Counted from the stretch's first letter, positions 9,301-17,817 are shown. The stretch is DNA of 44,229 nucleotides from Flavobacteriaceae bacterium (GCA_029252265.1 JAQXBT010000076.1:1-44229), one strand, 5' to 3'. Made by a program: numbers and translations. Notes: generated by a model not told the origin, from the sequence alone.

Positions 9301-12300
9301 ATTTAGTTTACAACCCAGCTGAAAGAGGGCCTTATAATTACCAACCAGGGGCTGAAGATGGGGTTTTAGAGACTCCTAAAGAGAGTTGGGCAGGGATCAC
9401 CCGACAGCTCACTTCTACAGATTTTGAACAAGCCAACGTAGAATATGTCGAGTTTTGGCTCATGGACCCTTTTTTAGATAACCCTTCAAGTTCAGGTGGA
9501 AAATTGGTATTAAACTTAGGGAATATTTCTGAAGATGTGATTAAAGATGGACGTAAGCAATATGAAAATGGACTTCCCGAAAATGGAGATATAAGCTTTT
9601 TTCCTCAATCGGATTGGGGTACCGTCACCCCGCAAAATCAATCGTTGATTTATGCCTTTTCGTCACAAGGCGAAGATCGTGCCCGACAAGATGTTGGATT
9701 GGATGGCTATAATGATTTTGAAGAACAAACGATAACCACACCTGACGCGCAATTTTCGGCCTTTCAATCTCTTCCAGATCCCGCAAACGATAATTATCAA
9801 TATTACTTGAATCGAGAGGGTGATATTTTTGAGCGGTATAAAAAATACAATGGCTTGGAAGGAAATTCTCCAGACACATTTTCGGATACCAATCGGGGCT
9901 CAACGCCACAACCCGATGTCGAAGACATCAACCGTGATAATACCATGAATACGATTGACAGTTATTACGAATATGAAATTGGGATTAGTTCTATGGATTT
10001 TAGTGATGCGAACAACCCTTATATTGTAGACCGAAAGTCGATCGCTAGTATCACATTACCTAATGGTTCGACCGCTAAGACGATTAACTGGTATCAATAT
10101 AGAATTCCATTATCCGAGTTTACAAATAAAATAGGACGGATTTCTGATTTTAGATCCATTCGTTTTGCACGCTTGTATTTAAAAGATTTCTCTGAAACAA
10201 CCGTGCTTCGTTTTGGAACCTTAGATTTAGTGCGAAGCGATTGGCGTCGTTATCAACTATCACTGGATATAGAATCAAATGCTGAGACGGAACTCGACCC
10301 GACCACTCTAAGTGTTGGGATTATAGGGGTTCAAGAAAATGACGGTAGTTATGTGCCACCACCTGGTGTGGTCCGAGAACAATTAAATAACAACAATTCA
10401 ATTATCCGTCAAAATGAACAGTCGTTGGTGGTGAATGTCTGTGAGCTGGAGCCCGAAGATTCAAGGGCAGTTTTCAAAAACATCAATGTGGACATGCGTC
10501 AGTATAAAAAACTAAAAATGTTTATCCATGCTGAAGATGGAGAATCCGGGGGTTTTGACGAAGGAAACATGGTCGCATTTGTAAGAATGGGAAATGATTT
10601 TACACAAAATTACTATCAATTAGAAATCCCTTTACGGAAATCGTCTGGTGCCACGGGCGCTTCAGAAAACGAGGTTTGGCCAGAATACAATGAGATAAAC
10701 ATCCCACTTGAATTTCTCGAACAGATAAAAGCATTGGGGATCAGTTTAGGAACGTTAGGGAATGAAAACCCTCTTTTTTACAATGTCATTGATGGCGAAT
10801 TACAAGAAGGCACGGTAGGAGAATTTGATTCGTTTTCGATGAGTTCTGATGAGGTGCCTTTTGAGCAGCGAATTGCGGTGAAGGGAAATCCAAATTTTGG
10901 AGATATTAGAACCCTAATGCTTGGGATTAAAAATATTGGCCCAACAAACCAATGTGCCGAAGTTTGGTTTAATGAACTCCGATTGGCCGATATGGACAAC
11001 GAAGGTGGTTGGGCTGCCGTTATGAGTATGGATACAAACATTGCCGACTTCATGAACATCAACGCCAATGCCAAACGAACTACGACTGGTTTTGGAACTT
11101 TGGAACAAGGACCAAATGAACGGAGTCGTGAAGATTTGAAACAATACGATGTTGTAACCAACATAAATGTAGGTCAGTTACTACCAAAAAAATGGGGCTT
11201 AGAAATCCCTTTCAATTATGGGCAAAGTGAAACATTAATCACTCCAGAGTACGATCAACAATATAAAGACTTAAAGCTTCAGTCGCGTTTAGATGCGGCC
11301 ACAAGTTCCGAAGAACGCGATCGAATCGAAAATCAATCGGAAGATTATACAAAACGTAAAAGTATTAACTTTATTGGCGTCCGAAAAAACAAAACAGGCG
11401 ATGCAAAACCGAGAGTTTATGACGTTGAAAATTTGACTTTAAATTATTCGTTCAACGAGATGAAACATCGGGATTTTGAAATCGAAAATGCGTTGGATCA
11501 AAATGTACGCGTTGGGGGGAATTACAGTTACAGCTTTAGTCCGTTAAAAATTGAGCCATTCAAGAAAAATGATTCTTTATTTACTGGTAAATACTGGCAA
11601 CTTTTAAAAGATTTCAATTTCAATTTATTACCAACCAACCTTTCGGTAAACTCCGACTTTAATAGGCAATTTAACAGTCAGAAATTTAGAGATGCAGATT
11701 TAGGAGTTAGCAATTTAACGGTCGATGAACTGATTCGGAGAAATTACACATTCGATTTCCAGTACACGGTTAATTACAGCATCACAGATGCGCTACGGGT
11801 TAACTTTACAGCTGCCAATAATAACATTGTCAGAAATTATTTTGTGGACGATAATTTAAAAGGCGATCAAGACCCTAGTTTAGGTGTGTGGGATCGGTTT
11901 TTTGATTTTGGAGACCCCAACAGGCATACCCAACAATTAGGCATCAATTATGAGTTGCCGTTTAAAAAAATACCGACACTGAATTTCTTAACTTCCAACT
12001 ATACCTATTCGGGAGACTTCCAATGGAACAAAGGCTCTGATTTATTTGGAGAGATTGAGTTAGGTGGGGCAATCTATGACCTTGGGAATTCTATTTCTAA
12101 TGCAAGTCAGCACAACCTGAATACGCAGATGGATATGCGAAAACTATATCGATATTTGGGTGTAAAAAACACATCTAACAAAAGAAAGGCGTCCAAAAAA
12201 TCCAAAAAATTTAATTTAAAAAATGTGGGTCTTGGGTTACTTACAAGTGTGAAACGGATGCAGGTCAACTATTCGGAAAGTAATAGTACGTTTTTACCTG

Positions 12301-13607
12301 GTTACATTCCAACGCCTGGATTCTTAGGAACCCTTAAACCTACGGCTGGTTTCACCTTTGGAAGTCAACGTGACATTCGTAGGATATCTGCTCAGAACGG
12401 CTGGTTAACCACTTATGAGGATTTTAATCAACAATATTCAGAGACCCATAATCAAAACTTAGATTATGTGATAAATATGGAGCCCATCAAAGATTTAAAA
12501 ATCGATTTAACAGGTGGCAAAACCTATGCGAGCAGTTTAAACGAAAATTTTCATGCAGCGAAGGACACTAATGGAGATGGTCTGATAGATTATACTTCAT
12601 TATTTCAAAATACGTTTGGAAATTTCAATATCTCAACCTCGCTCATCAAGACCGCTTTTAGTCAAAGTGATGAAACGAATTCAGTGCCTTTTGAGGCGTT
12701 CAAAAGCAACCGTTTGGTGATCGCCAATCGTCTTGCTCAGGACTTTTATGGCGCCAACCCGATTACTACCGATGCAGAAGGCTATCCTGAAGGCTTTGGG
12801 AAAAACAGTCAAGCCGTTTTATTGCCTGCGTTTTTAGCAGCTTACTCAGGTAAAAAATCCAATAAAATAAGTCTGGATGCTTTTAGAGACATTCCAATTC
12901 CGAATTGGACGTTGAAATACACCGGCTTTATGAAAATGAAGTGGTTCAAGAAAAGGTTCAAACGTTTTTCAATCACCCACGGCTATAACGCGTCTTATAC
13001 CATCAATCAATTCCGAACAAATTTAGATTATAATGCTGCAGATTCCAATGTAAACTATGCAGATCAGAGTCCAAAAACTAAAGATCTGTCTGGGAATTTC
13101 AAAGCACAAACTTTATTTAGTAATGTAAATTTAGTGGAGCAATTTAGTCCCTTAGTTAAGATAGATTTTGAAATGAAGAGCTCTGTCAAAGTTTCGACAG
13201 AAATTAAAAAAGACCGTAGTTTATCTTTAAGTTTTGATAATAATCTTTTGACGGAGATTCAAGGGTACGAATATATTTTTGGACTTGGGTATCGAATTAA
13301 AGACCTTAAATTCAAAACAAAATTAGCCGGGAAAAAAAAGACAGTAAAAAGTGATTTGAATATGAAGGCCGATGTTTCGGTTCGAAACAATAAAACAATT
13401 ATTCGTTATCTCGATTTAGATAATAATCAAGTGAGTGCAGGCCAAACCATTTGGAGTTTAAGGTATGCAGCCGACTATGCGTTTAGCAAAAACCTAACCG
13501 CTATTTTCTATTTTGATTATGCGTTCTCAGAATATGCAATTTCAACAGCTTTCCCGCAAACAACGATTAGATCAGGATTCACACTTCGTTACAATTTTGG
13601 AAATTAA
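6348..13607 (+). CDS. sprA: Type IX secretion system outer-membrane translocon SprA (Sov)
   Basis: SprA is the giant beta-barrel pore through which type IX substrates, including gliding adhesins and secreted enzymes, cross the outer membrane. At 2419 aa it matches the known size (about 2,400 aa in Flavobacterium johnsoniae). Residues 1-28 are a signal peptide (KRLFLAVLFLSC, cleavage after NVFA). The remainder is beta-rich, with SprA family sections such as NLTFDFDQRISLSLLGKVG, VAYQYTIGKDVFQVGEF and YIDDFEGSQNGISLLSP, and it ends in an aromatic-rich strand (SGFTLRYNFGN) typical of barrel closure. A lysine-rich loop (KRKASKKSKK) lies near residue 1945. The start is TTG at 6348: no ATG or GTG is available before the signal peptide, and the upstream stop is at 6318. 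That TTG is also the end of TACATTTG, discussed in the findings. No type IX cargo with a recognisable C-terminal sorting domain is evident nearby. Confidence 0.96.
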   Translation: MKTSTYKSYFKRLFLAVLFLSCVSNVFAQQPTTVRDSTSTTFSFGKLDTPDPSSIENKYTYDPLTDRYFYTSTIGDFNINYPVILTPKEFQDLVVKESLKEYYKEKLDAAEGKKEGSEEAKKNLIPDMYVNSKFFETIFGGNTITVAPQGSVEMDLGVMYSKQENPSFSPQNQSNLTFDFDQRISLSLLGKVGTRLQVNANYDTQSTFDFQNIVKLEYDPSIPGLGDLSDLNDLKDKRSVGGGEDSILKKLEVGNVSMPLNSSLISGAQSLFGVKTELQFGKTTITGVFSEQQSETRTVVAQGGGTLEDFEFFGLDYDENRHFFLGHYFRESYDEALKNYPFIKSQVQITRVEVWVTNRTNRTENIRNIIALQDLGETSRIGLSTIPTGFVNEELNTPPNNENNDFAPAEIGKPDSQLSSAIRDIATAQAGFLLPGVNEGSDYGKLENARKLTQGNEFTVDPQLGYISLSQRLQNDEILAVAYQYTIGKDVFQVGEFANDGLSATATGVDGATGNQTVSNQSLVLKMLKSAVTDVELPVWDLMMKNIYNTGAYQLSQDDFRLNIFYNETSALNFITPVGTTPFPDPTANADPINETPLIRLFNFDRLNFNNDPQNKGDGFFDFVPGITVIPQNGKIVFTKVEPFGDYLFETLRLSPSEDYNGDEAVSTDYNQNQAKYVYRSLYKSTKTAALQDSDKNKFLMRGRYKSTGGSGIPIGAFNVPRGSVNVTAGGRVLVEGVDYTVNYQIGTVQILDPSLQASNTPIQVSVENNAVFGQQTKRFTGINIEHQFNENFVLGATVLNLNERPITQKANYGTEPINNTIFGLNGNYSTEVPFLTRLANKLPNIDTDAVSNLSLRGEFAYLKPGAPKGVDFDSEATSYIDDFEGSQNGISLLSPQSWFLSSRPVNLGRTYSQGNEDALEYQNGFDRAHLNWYTVDPIFYGGQRPGGISDDDISDLYTRRVFINELFPQEDLVTGQYSVINTLDLVYNPAERGPYNYQPGAEDGVLETPKESWAGITRQLTSTDFEQANVEYVEFWLMDPFLDNPSSSGGKLVLNLGNISEDVIKDGRKQYENGLPENGDISFFPQSDWGTVTPQNQSLIYAFSSQGEDRARQDVGLDGYNDFEEQTITTPDAQFSAFQSLPDPANDNYQYYLNREGDIFERYKKYNGLEGNSPDTFSDTNRGSTPQPDVEDINRDNTMNTIDSYYEYEIGISSMDFSDANNPYIVDRKSIASITLPNGSTAKTINWYQYRIPLSEFTNKIGRISDFRSIRFARLYLKDFSETTVLRFGTLDLVRSDWRRYQLSLDIESNAETELDPTTLSVGIIGVQENDGSYVPPPGVVREQLNNNNSIIRQNEQSLVVNVCELEPEDSRAVFKNINVDMRQYKKLKMFIHAEDGESGGFDEGNMVAFVRMGNDFTQNYYQLEIPLRKSSGATGASENEVWPEYNEINIPLEFLEQIKALGISLGTLGNENPLFYNVIDGELQEGTVGEFDSFSMSSDEVPFEQRIAVKGNPNFGDIRTLMLGIKNIGPTNQCAEVWFNELRLADMDNEGGWAAVMSMDTNIADFMNINANAKRTTTGFGTLEQGPNERSREDLKQYDVVTNINVGQLLPKKWGLEIPFNYGQSETLITPEYDQQYKDLKLQSRLDAATSSEERDRIENQSEDYTKRKSINFIGVRKNKTGDAKPRVYDVENLTLNYSFNEMKHRDFEIENALDQNVRVGGNYSYSFSPLKIEPFKKNDSLFTGKYWQLLKDFNFNLLPTNLSVNSDFNRQFNSQKFRDADLGVSNLTVDELIRRNYTFDFQYTVNYSITDALRVNFTAANNNIVRNYFVDDNLKGDQDPSLGVWDRFFDFGDPNRHTQQLGINYELPFKKIPTLNFLTSNYTYSGDFQWNKGSDLFGEIELGGAIYDLGNSISNASQHNLNTQMDMRKLYRYLGVKNTSNKRKASKKSKKFNLKNVGLGLLTSVKRMQVNYSESNSTFLPGYIPTPGFLGTLKPTAGFTFGSQRDIRRISAQNGWLTTYEDFNQQYSETHNQNLDYVINMEPIKDLKIDLTGGKTYASSLNENFHAAKDTNGDGLIDYTSLFQNTFGNFNISTSLIKTAFSQSDETNSVPFEAFKSNRLVIANRLAQDFYGANPITTDAEGYPEGFGKNSQAVLLPAFLAAYSGKKSNKISLDAFRDIPIPNWTLKYTGFMKMKWFKKRFKRFSITHGYNASYTINQFRTNLDYNAADSNVNYADQSPKTKDLSGNFKAQTLFSNVNLVEQFSPLVKIDFEMKSSVKVSTEIKKDRSLSLSFDNNLLTEIQGYEYIFGLGYRIKDLKFKTKLAGKKKTVKSDLNMKADVSVRNNKTIIRYLDLDNNQVSAGQTIWSLRYAADYAFSKNLTAIFYFDYAFSEYAISTAFPQTTIRSGFTLRYNFGN

Positions 13608-13636
13608 AACACAATCACACTAACTATTTTATACTT

Positions 13637-14017
13637 ATGAATATTCCATCCGAACTAAAATACACAAAAGATCACGAATGGGTCAAAATCGACTGCGACA
13701 TCCTCACTGTTGGTATTACTGATTTTGCACAAGGCGAACTCGGCGATATTGTATACGTAGAAGTAGACACCCTTGATGAGGCATTGGAAGCGGATGCTGT
13801 TTTTGGAACGGTAGAAGCCGTTAAAACAGTCTCAGATTTGTTTTTGCCAGTGGCAGGAGAAATTATTGAGTTTAATGATTCCTTAGAAGATGAGCCCGAA
13901 AAAGTAAACGAAGACCCTTACGGCGATGGTTGGATGATTAAATTAAAGGTTGAAAATCAATCGGATTTAGAAACGCTTCTTAGTGCGGAAGATTATAAAG
14001 AATTGATCGGTGCTTAA
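13637..14017 (+). CDS. gcvH: Glycine cleavage system H protein
   Basis: GcvH carries a lipoyl arm that shuttles the aminomethyl group between the P and T proteins of glycine cleavage. The 126-aa protein is full length: KYTKDHEWVK at the N-terminus, GITDFAQGELGDIVYVE in the core, and the lipoylation site at K63 in FGTVEAVKTVSD. NEDPYGDGWMIKLK near the C-terminus is also typical. The ATG start lies 29 bp after sprA and no terminator separates them. The vanZ-like gene downstream overlaps the last eight bases, so the two are probably translationally coupled. The other glycine cleavage genes are not in the window. Confidence 0.97.
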   Translation: MNIPSELKYTKDHEWVKIDCDILTVGITDFAQGELGDIVYVEVDTLDEALEADAVFGTVEAVKTVSDLFLPVAGEIIEFNDSLEDEPEKVNEDPYGDGWMIKLKVENQSDLETLLSAEDYKELIGA

Positions 14018-14369
14018 AAACAAACTCATATACACAATTACCATTGTATATACCTTAGCGATTATCGCTTTGAGTTTTATGAACCTTCAAGAAATACCAG
14101 AACTCAACACCGGTTTTGATGATAAAATATTTCATTGTATTGCCTATGCTCTTTTTTGCTTAGTGTGGTATCTTTGTTTTAAGGCTTTAAAATTAAAGTC
14201 AAGTTTAATCTTAGCAATTGTGTTTTCTATTGCATTTGGTGGATTGATTGAGATTTTACAAAGTAAATTATCATCTTATAGAACAACAGAGTTTTTTGAT
14301 CTGTTGGCCAATACACTTGGAGTACTTTTAATGGCGATTGGGATACGTTTAAAAAAAAGATATAATTAA
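14010..14369 (+). CDS. VanZ-like family membrane protein
   Basis: This small integral membrane protein (119 aa) has about four hydrophobic segments (YTITIVYTLAIIALSFM, FHCIAYALFCLVWYLCF, SLILAIVFSIAFGGLIEI, LANTLGVLLMAIGI). It shows the VanZ pattern: an acidic DDKIFHCIAYALF after the first helix, then GGLIEILQSKLSSYRTTEFFDLLANTLGV. VanZ-like proteins are of unknown molecular function; the founding member affects teicoplanin resistance. The start is GTG at 14010, overlapping gcvH by eight bases, which fits coupling within an operon. gcvH followed by a VanZ-like gene recurs in flavobacteria as far as I recall. No link to glycine metabolism is evident. Confidence 0.8.
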   Translation: MLKNKLIYTITIVYTLAIIALSFMNLQEIPELNTGFDDKIFHCIAYALFCLVWYLCFKALKLKSSLILAIVFSIAFGGLIEILQSKLSSYRTTEFFDLLANTLGVLLMAIGIRLKKRYN

Positions 14370-14440
14370 AAACGCAGAAACCTTTGCATAGTTGTTTATT
14401 TTTTAATTAATTTAACCCTCGGAAATAAAACAGATTTAAT

Positions 14441-15157
14441 ATGGAATCAAAGAAAAACCCAGAATCAGACGTTAGCAGAAATGCATCCATCTATTTTGCA
14501 GTTGGATTGGCACTAATGATGTTTATAACATACAATACAATTAATTATAAAACTTATGATAAGTCCTTAATTGATATTGGAAAATTAGACTTAGATGCAG
14601 ATCTAGATGAAGAAATCCCTTTAATAGATCAAATCAAGCCGCCACCGCCACCGCCACCGCCACCAGCAGCACCAGAGGTTATTGAAATCGTGGAGGATGA
14701 GGAAGAGATTGAAGAAACAGTAATAGAGTCTACTGAAACAGATCAAGAAGAAGAAATTGAGATTGAAGACATCGAGATTGAAGAAGTCTATGAAGATGTT
14801 GAGGTTCCGTTTTCTGTCATCGAAAATGTACCTGAATATCCAGGCTGTGAAAAAGGATCTAATACTGAAAAGCGTAAATGTATGTCCGCTAAAATCGCAA
14901 AATTTGTACAACGAAAATTCAATACAGATTTAGCAGGTGATTTAGGATTATCAGGAAAACAACGTATCAGTGTGATCTTTAAAATCAATAAAAATGGAGA
15001 TGTTACTGGAGTTCGTTCAAGAGCACCACACCCTCGATTAGAAAAAGAAGCAGCGCGTGTGATCAACATGCTACCAAAAATGAAACCAGGACGTCAGCGT
15101 GGAAAAGCGGTGATTGTCCCTTACTCATTACCGATTACGTTTCAAGTACAAGACTAA
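14441..15157 (+). CDS. Energy transducer TonB family protein
   Basis: TonB-type proteins span the periplasm and pass energy from ExbB/ExbD in the inner membrane to outer-membrane receptors. The 238-aa protein has a short cytoplasmic head, one transmembrane helix (residues about 17-33, IYFAVGLALMMFITYNT), and a polyproline run (KPPPPPPPPPAAPE, near residue 66). A strongly acidic Glu/Asp/Ile stretch to about residue 125 takes the place of the usual Pro/Lys spacer. A C-terminal TonB domain follows (VPEYPGCEKG, ISVIFKINKNGDVTGV, AARVINMLPKMKPGRQRGKAV, VPYSLPITFQV). PEYPGCEK plus a second Cys (KRKCMS) is characteristic of Bacteroidota TonB proteins. It is transcribed alone or with gcvH/vanZ and ends at a strong hairpin. 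exbB and two exbD genes lie about 2.7 kb downstream in a separate unit. Confidence 0.92.
   Translation: MESKKNPESDVSRNASIYFAVGLALMMFITYNTINYKTYDKSLIDIGKLDLDADLDEEIPLIDQIKPPPPPPPPPAAPEVIEIVEDEEEIEETVIESTETDQEEEIEIEDIEIEEVYEDVEVPFSVIENVPEYPGCEKGSNTEKRKCMSAKIAKFVQRKFNTDLAGDLGLSGKQRISVIFKINKNGDVTGVRSRAPHPRLEKEAARVINMLPKMKPGRQRGKAVIVPYSLPITFQVQD
14639..14664 (+). repeat. Hexanucleotide tandem repeat in the TonB polyproline tract
   Basis: GCCACC is repeated about four times in the coding sequence and gives the run of prolines. The unit is six bases, so gain or loss of a copy would change linker length by two prolines without a frameshift. Confidence 0.8.
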
Positions 15158-15178
15158 CATTTAGTTATTATAGAATTT

Positions 15179-15203
15179 AAATCCCGCCTCGGCGGGATTT
15201 TTT
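15179..15203. terminator. Bidirectional hairpin terminator
   Basis: AAATCCCGC and GCGGGATTT form a perfect 9-bp stem around a CTCG loop, followed by T residues on the plus strand. It sits between the TonB gene and the convergent minus-strand protease gene. The stem begins with AAA, so it may act in both directions. Confidence 0.85.
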
Positions 15204-15210
15204 ATGACCT

Positions 15211-15660
15211 CTATTTAAGATATAAATACCGTTTTTCGTAATCGATCACCGCAGATCCTTTTTTAAGAACATCGGCCCCCAAAATTCCATCAACTGGAGA
15301 CGCGTCTATTGAATCAAACGCATCATTCACATAACTTAGATCTATTAGGGCTACTGGGAAACGGTTCGTTATCCAGCCTCCAATACGAATGCGATTGTTT
15401 TTTGAGACAAGCGTATCTATTTTATCTGGCCCAGCGCCTCTCGCCTTTATAATTGAAGTTTCCGTATTTAATTTAAATTTTTCTTCAAGTTTCTTATCTA
15501 CGAAAGAAGTAGAAGCTCCAGTATCTAATATGAATATTCCTTTGGTTCCATTAATCTTTACAATAATTTTAAAGTGATTTGAAGCAATAGAGTGCATTTT
15601 TATTTTGTAATACGATTTTTTTGTTAGATATTCAGATAAAGAATGCGATGTTGTTTTCAA
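15211..15660 (-). CDS. Retropepsin-like aspartic protease domain protein
   Basis: This is a 149-aa single-domain aspartic protease of the retropepsin/clan AA type. The catalytic motif is FILDTGASTSFVD (D46). The second hallmark, a hydrophobic pair and Gly (DGILGADVL), lies near residue 128. One such domain is half of a pepsin-like site, so it should act as a homodimer. There is no signal peptide and no membrane helix, so a cytoplasmic location is the simplest reading. Its substrate is unknown. The gene is monocistronic, with a perfect -7 box upstream and a shared hairpin downstream. Confidence 0.85.
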   Translation of the reverse strand: MKTTSHSLSEYLTKKSYYKIKMHSIASNHFKIIVKINGTKGIFILDTGASTSFVDKKLEEKFKLNTETSIIKARGAGPDKIDTLVSKNNRIRIGGWITNRFPVALIDLSYVNDAFDSIDASPVDGILGADVLKKGSAVIDYEKRYLYLK

Positions 15661-15676
15661 ATCAAATTATTTTTAA

Positions 15677-15684
15677 CAAATATA
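15677..15684 (-). promoter_or_regulatory. -7 promoter box of the retropepsin-like gene
   Basis: On the minus strand this reads TATATTTG, a perfect TAnnTTTG, 16 bp before the ATG at 15660. That would give a leader of only about a dozen bases. Confidence 0.55.
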
Positions 15685-15709
15685 CTATTCAAAAACTTAC
15701 TTTTACATT

Positions 15710-16477
15710 ATGACAATCACAGACACCCACACCCATCTCTACAGTGAAGTATTTGACGAAGACAGAACAGAAGTCATCGAACGTGCTTTAGCCGCAGGAG
15801 TGACTCGATTTTTTATCCCTGCAATCGATTCTACTTATACAAAATCAATGTATGCGTTAGAAAAAAGCTATCCTGAAAACATGTTTTTAATGATGGGACT
15901 CCATCCAACTCATGTTAAAGAAGATTACTTAGAAGAGTTGAACCACGTTAAGCAGCAATTGAAATCTCGAAAATTCGTAGCGATTGGCGAAATCGGTATG
16001 GATCTTTATTGGGATCAGAGGCTTGTAAAACCTCAACAAGAAGTGTTTAGGCAGCAAATCCAATTGGCAAAGCAGTATAAGCTGCCCATTGTCATTCATT
16101 GTCGAGGGGCATTTGATCAGGTTTTCGAAATATTAGAAGAGGAAAAGGGAGCTGATTTATATGGTGTTTTTCATTGTTTTATAGGAACTTTTGAGCAAGC
16201 TCAGCTAGCAATTTCATATAACATGAAACTAGGAATAGGCGGAGTTGTAACTTTCCAAAATGGAAGAATCGATAAATTTTTGAAGCGTATTGACTTAAAG
16301 CACATTGTTATGGAGACAGATTCTCCTTACTTATCACCAGCGCCATTGCGAGGGAAACGAAATGAAAGTAGTTTTATAGTAAATGTATTGGATAAGTTAT
16401 CAAAGATTTACCGAAAGCCAAAGGAAGAAATTGCAGCGATTACGACCCAAAATTCAAAAGATGTCTTTAAACGGTGA
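15710..16477 (+). CDS. TatD family metal-dependent hydrolase (DNase-like)
   Basis: TatD proteins are TIM-barrel metal-dependent hydrolases with reported 3'-5' exonuclease activity on DNA or RNA. The 255-aa length is typical. Metal ligands are visible in order: THTHLYSEVFDEDR (HxH), GEIGMDLYWD (Glu), VIHCRGAFD, FHCFIG, and METDSPYLSP (Asp). The ATG start is 49 bp from the divergent protease gene. A -7-like octamer TACTTTTA (one mismatch) lies at 15698. The asparaginase gene follows after 4 bp, so the two form an operon. Confidence 0.92.
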   Translation: MTITDTHTHLYSEVFDEDRTEVIERALAAGVTRFFIPAIDSTYTKSMYALEKSYPENMFLMMGLHPTHVKEDYLEELNHVKQQLKSRKFVAIGEIGMDLYWDQRLVKPQQEVFRQQIQLAKQYKLPIVIHCRGAFDQVFEILEEEKGADLYGVFHCFIGTFEQAQLAISYNMKLGIGGVVTFQNGRIDKFLKRIDLKHIVMETDSPYLSPAPLRGKRNESSFIVNVLDKLSKIYRKPKEEIAAITTQNSKDVFKR

Positions 16478-16481
16478 TTAA

Positions 16482-17504
16482 ATGAGCCAACAAATTTTAT
16501 TAATCTATACGGGTGGAACCATTGGGATGATCAAAGATCCAATAACGGCGACACTGCATGCATTTGATTTTGCGTCACTGCTTGAGAAAATTCCAGAATT
16601 GAATCTCTTAGATTGTACGATTGATACCCTTTCTTTTGAAACACCCATAGATTCTTCTAATATTAATCCATCACACTGGGTGGCGATAGCAACTATTATA
16701 GAAGAAAACTATGCAAAATTTGACGGGTTTGTGGTACTCCATGGGAGTGACACCATGAGTTACTCTGCATCGGCTCTTAGCTTTATGTTAGAACACCTCT
16801 CCAAACCTGTAATTTTTACAGGGTCACAACTTCCCATCGGAGATTTAAGGACAGATGCTAAAGAAAATTTAATCACCTCTATCCAAATCGCTGCATTACA
16901 AAACAATAATACGGCGGTTATTAAAGAAGTTGGCTTGTATTTTGAGTATAAATTATATAGAGGGAACCGAACGACTAAAATTAATGCGGAGCATTTTCAG
17001 GCCTTTGCATCATTAAACTTACCATTTCTATTGAGCTCTGGAGTTCATCTAAAGGTTAATCATGAATTATTACTAAAAAATTACTCTCAAGCACCTTTAA
17101 TGGTTCATAAAAAATTAGATACCAACGTTGCGCTAATAAAGTTATTTCCTGGAATGACAGCGCATGTATTAGAATCTATTCTAGAGATTCCAACCCTAAA
17201 AGCTGTTGTCATTGAAACGTATGGAAGTGGTAATGCCACAACAGAGGATTGGTTTTTACAAGCAATCGAAAAGGCATTATCTAAAGGTCTCTATATAATT
17301 AATGTAACCCAATGTGCTGGAGGGAGTGTTCAAATGAATCAATATCAAACTGGTAAACTACTTGAAAAATTAGGTGTTATTTCTGGGAACGATATGACAA
17401 CTGAGTCCGCTATCACAAAATTAATGTATATGTTAGGGCTCCAAATTCCAGGAAATATGTTCAAAACTGTTTTTGAAACAGACTTGCGTGGCGAAATATC
17501 CTAA
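16482..17504 (+). CDS. ansA: Type I (cytoplasmic) L-asparaginase
   Basis: The enzyme hydrolyses L-asparagine to aspartate and ammonia. The 340-aa protein carries the two asparaginase signatures: IYTGGTIGM at residues 8-16 with the nucleophile Thr, and VLHGSDTMSYSASAL with the second Thr/Asp pair. GSQLPIGDLRTDAKENL and QCAGGSV are further conserved stretches. It lacks a signal peptide, as expected for the type I (AnsA) cytoplasmic class. It lies 4 bp downstream of the tatD-family gene. No clear rho-independent terminator follows before the tRNA gene. Confidence 0.93.
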   Translation: MSQQILLIYTGGTIGMIKDPITATLHAFDFASLLEKIPELNLLDCTIDTLSFETPIDSSNINPSHWVAIATIIEENYAKFDGFVVLHGSDTMSYSASALSFMLEHLSKPVIFTGSQLPIGDLRTDAKENLITSIQIAALQNNNTAVIKEVGLYFEYKLYRGNRTTKINAEHFQAFASLNLPFLLSSGVHLKVNHELLLKNYSQAPLMVHKKLDTNVALIKLFPGMTAHVLESILEIPTLKAVVIETYGSGNATTEDWFLQAIEKALSKGLYIINVTQCAGGSVQMNQYQTGKLLEKLGVISGNDMTTESAITKLMYMLGLQIPGNMFKTVFETDLRGEIS

Positions 17505-17567
17505 AATTAGGCCTTAAAAATTTTAGCAATCAAACTATTTTTTCTTTATTTGGAGTTGTAAAATTTT

Positions 17568-17652
17568 AGAGAGGTGGCCGAGTGGTCGAAGGCGCACGCT
17601 TGGAAAGCGTGTATACGGCAACGTATCGAGGGTTCGAATCCCTTCCTCTCTG
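17568..17652 (+). tRNA. tRNA-Ser(GGA)
   Basis: This is an 85-nt class II tRNA. The acceptor stem AGAGAGG pairs perfectly with CCTCTCT, and the discriminator is G. The D arm is GGCCGAGTGGTCGAAGGCG. The anticodon stem CACGC/GCGTG holds the loop TTGGAAA with anticodon GGA, reading UCC and UCU. A long variable arm (TATACGGCAACGTAT) and the T loop TTCGAAT follow. CCA is not encoded. Confidence 0.97.
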
Positions 17653-17743
17653 CAATTGCCCCAAAAACAAGGACTTAACTTCAATTAGTTTATGTGTTAT
17701 TAATTTTTTATCAATAATTTACTGAGTTTTCTCATTTTAATTT

Positions 17744-17771
17744 TTGTAATTCTATTTTTTTTATATCTTTA
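17744..17771 (+). promoter_or_regulatory. Candidate promoter of the exbB operon
   Basis: A -33 TTG at 17744-17746 is followed after 17 bp by TATCTTTA (one mismatch to TAnnTTTG) at 17764-17771. Both spacing and position, about 46 bp before the exbB ATG, suit a Bacteroidota promoter. Apart from the tRNA, nothing else is evident in the gap from 17505 to 17817, which is otherwise very AT-rich. Confidence 0.5.
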
Positions 17772-17817
17772 ACATCTTAACTAATAATATTATTTTAATA
17801 AAATCAAGAATATAACA

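Noticed and set aside
10778-11164. Minus-strand open frame of 128 codons inside sprA
   Set aside because: It lies wholly antisense to a well-supported sprA section and shows no domain, signal peptide or promoter.
14621-14911. Minus-strand frame rich in Trp, Arg and Phe opposite the TonB gene
   Set aside because: Its composition is simply the reverse complement of the polyproline and acidic codon runs of the TonB gene.
17653-17817. Possible small RNA or riboswitch between tRNA-Ser and exbB
   Set aside because: The stretch is AT-rich with no stable hairpin or conserved riboswitch core that I can recognise; only a promoter is supported.
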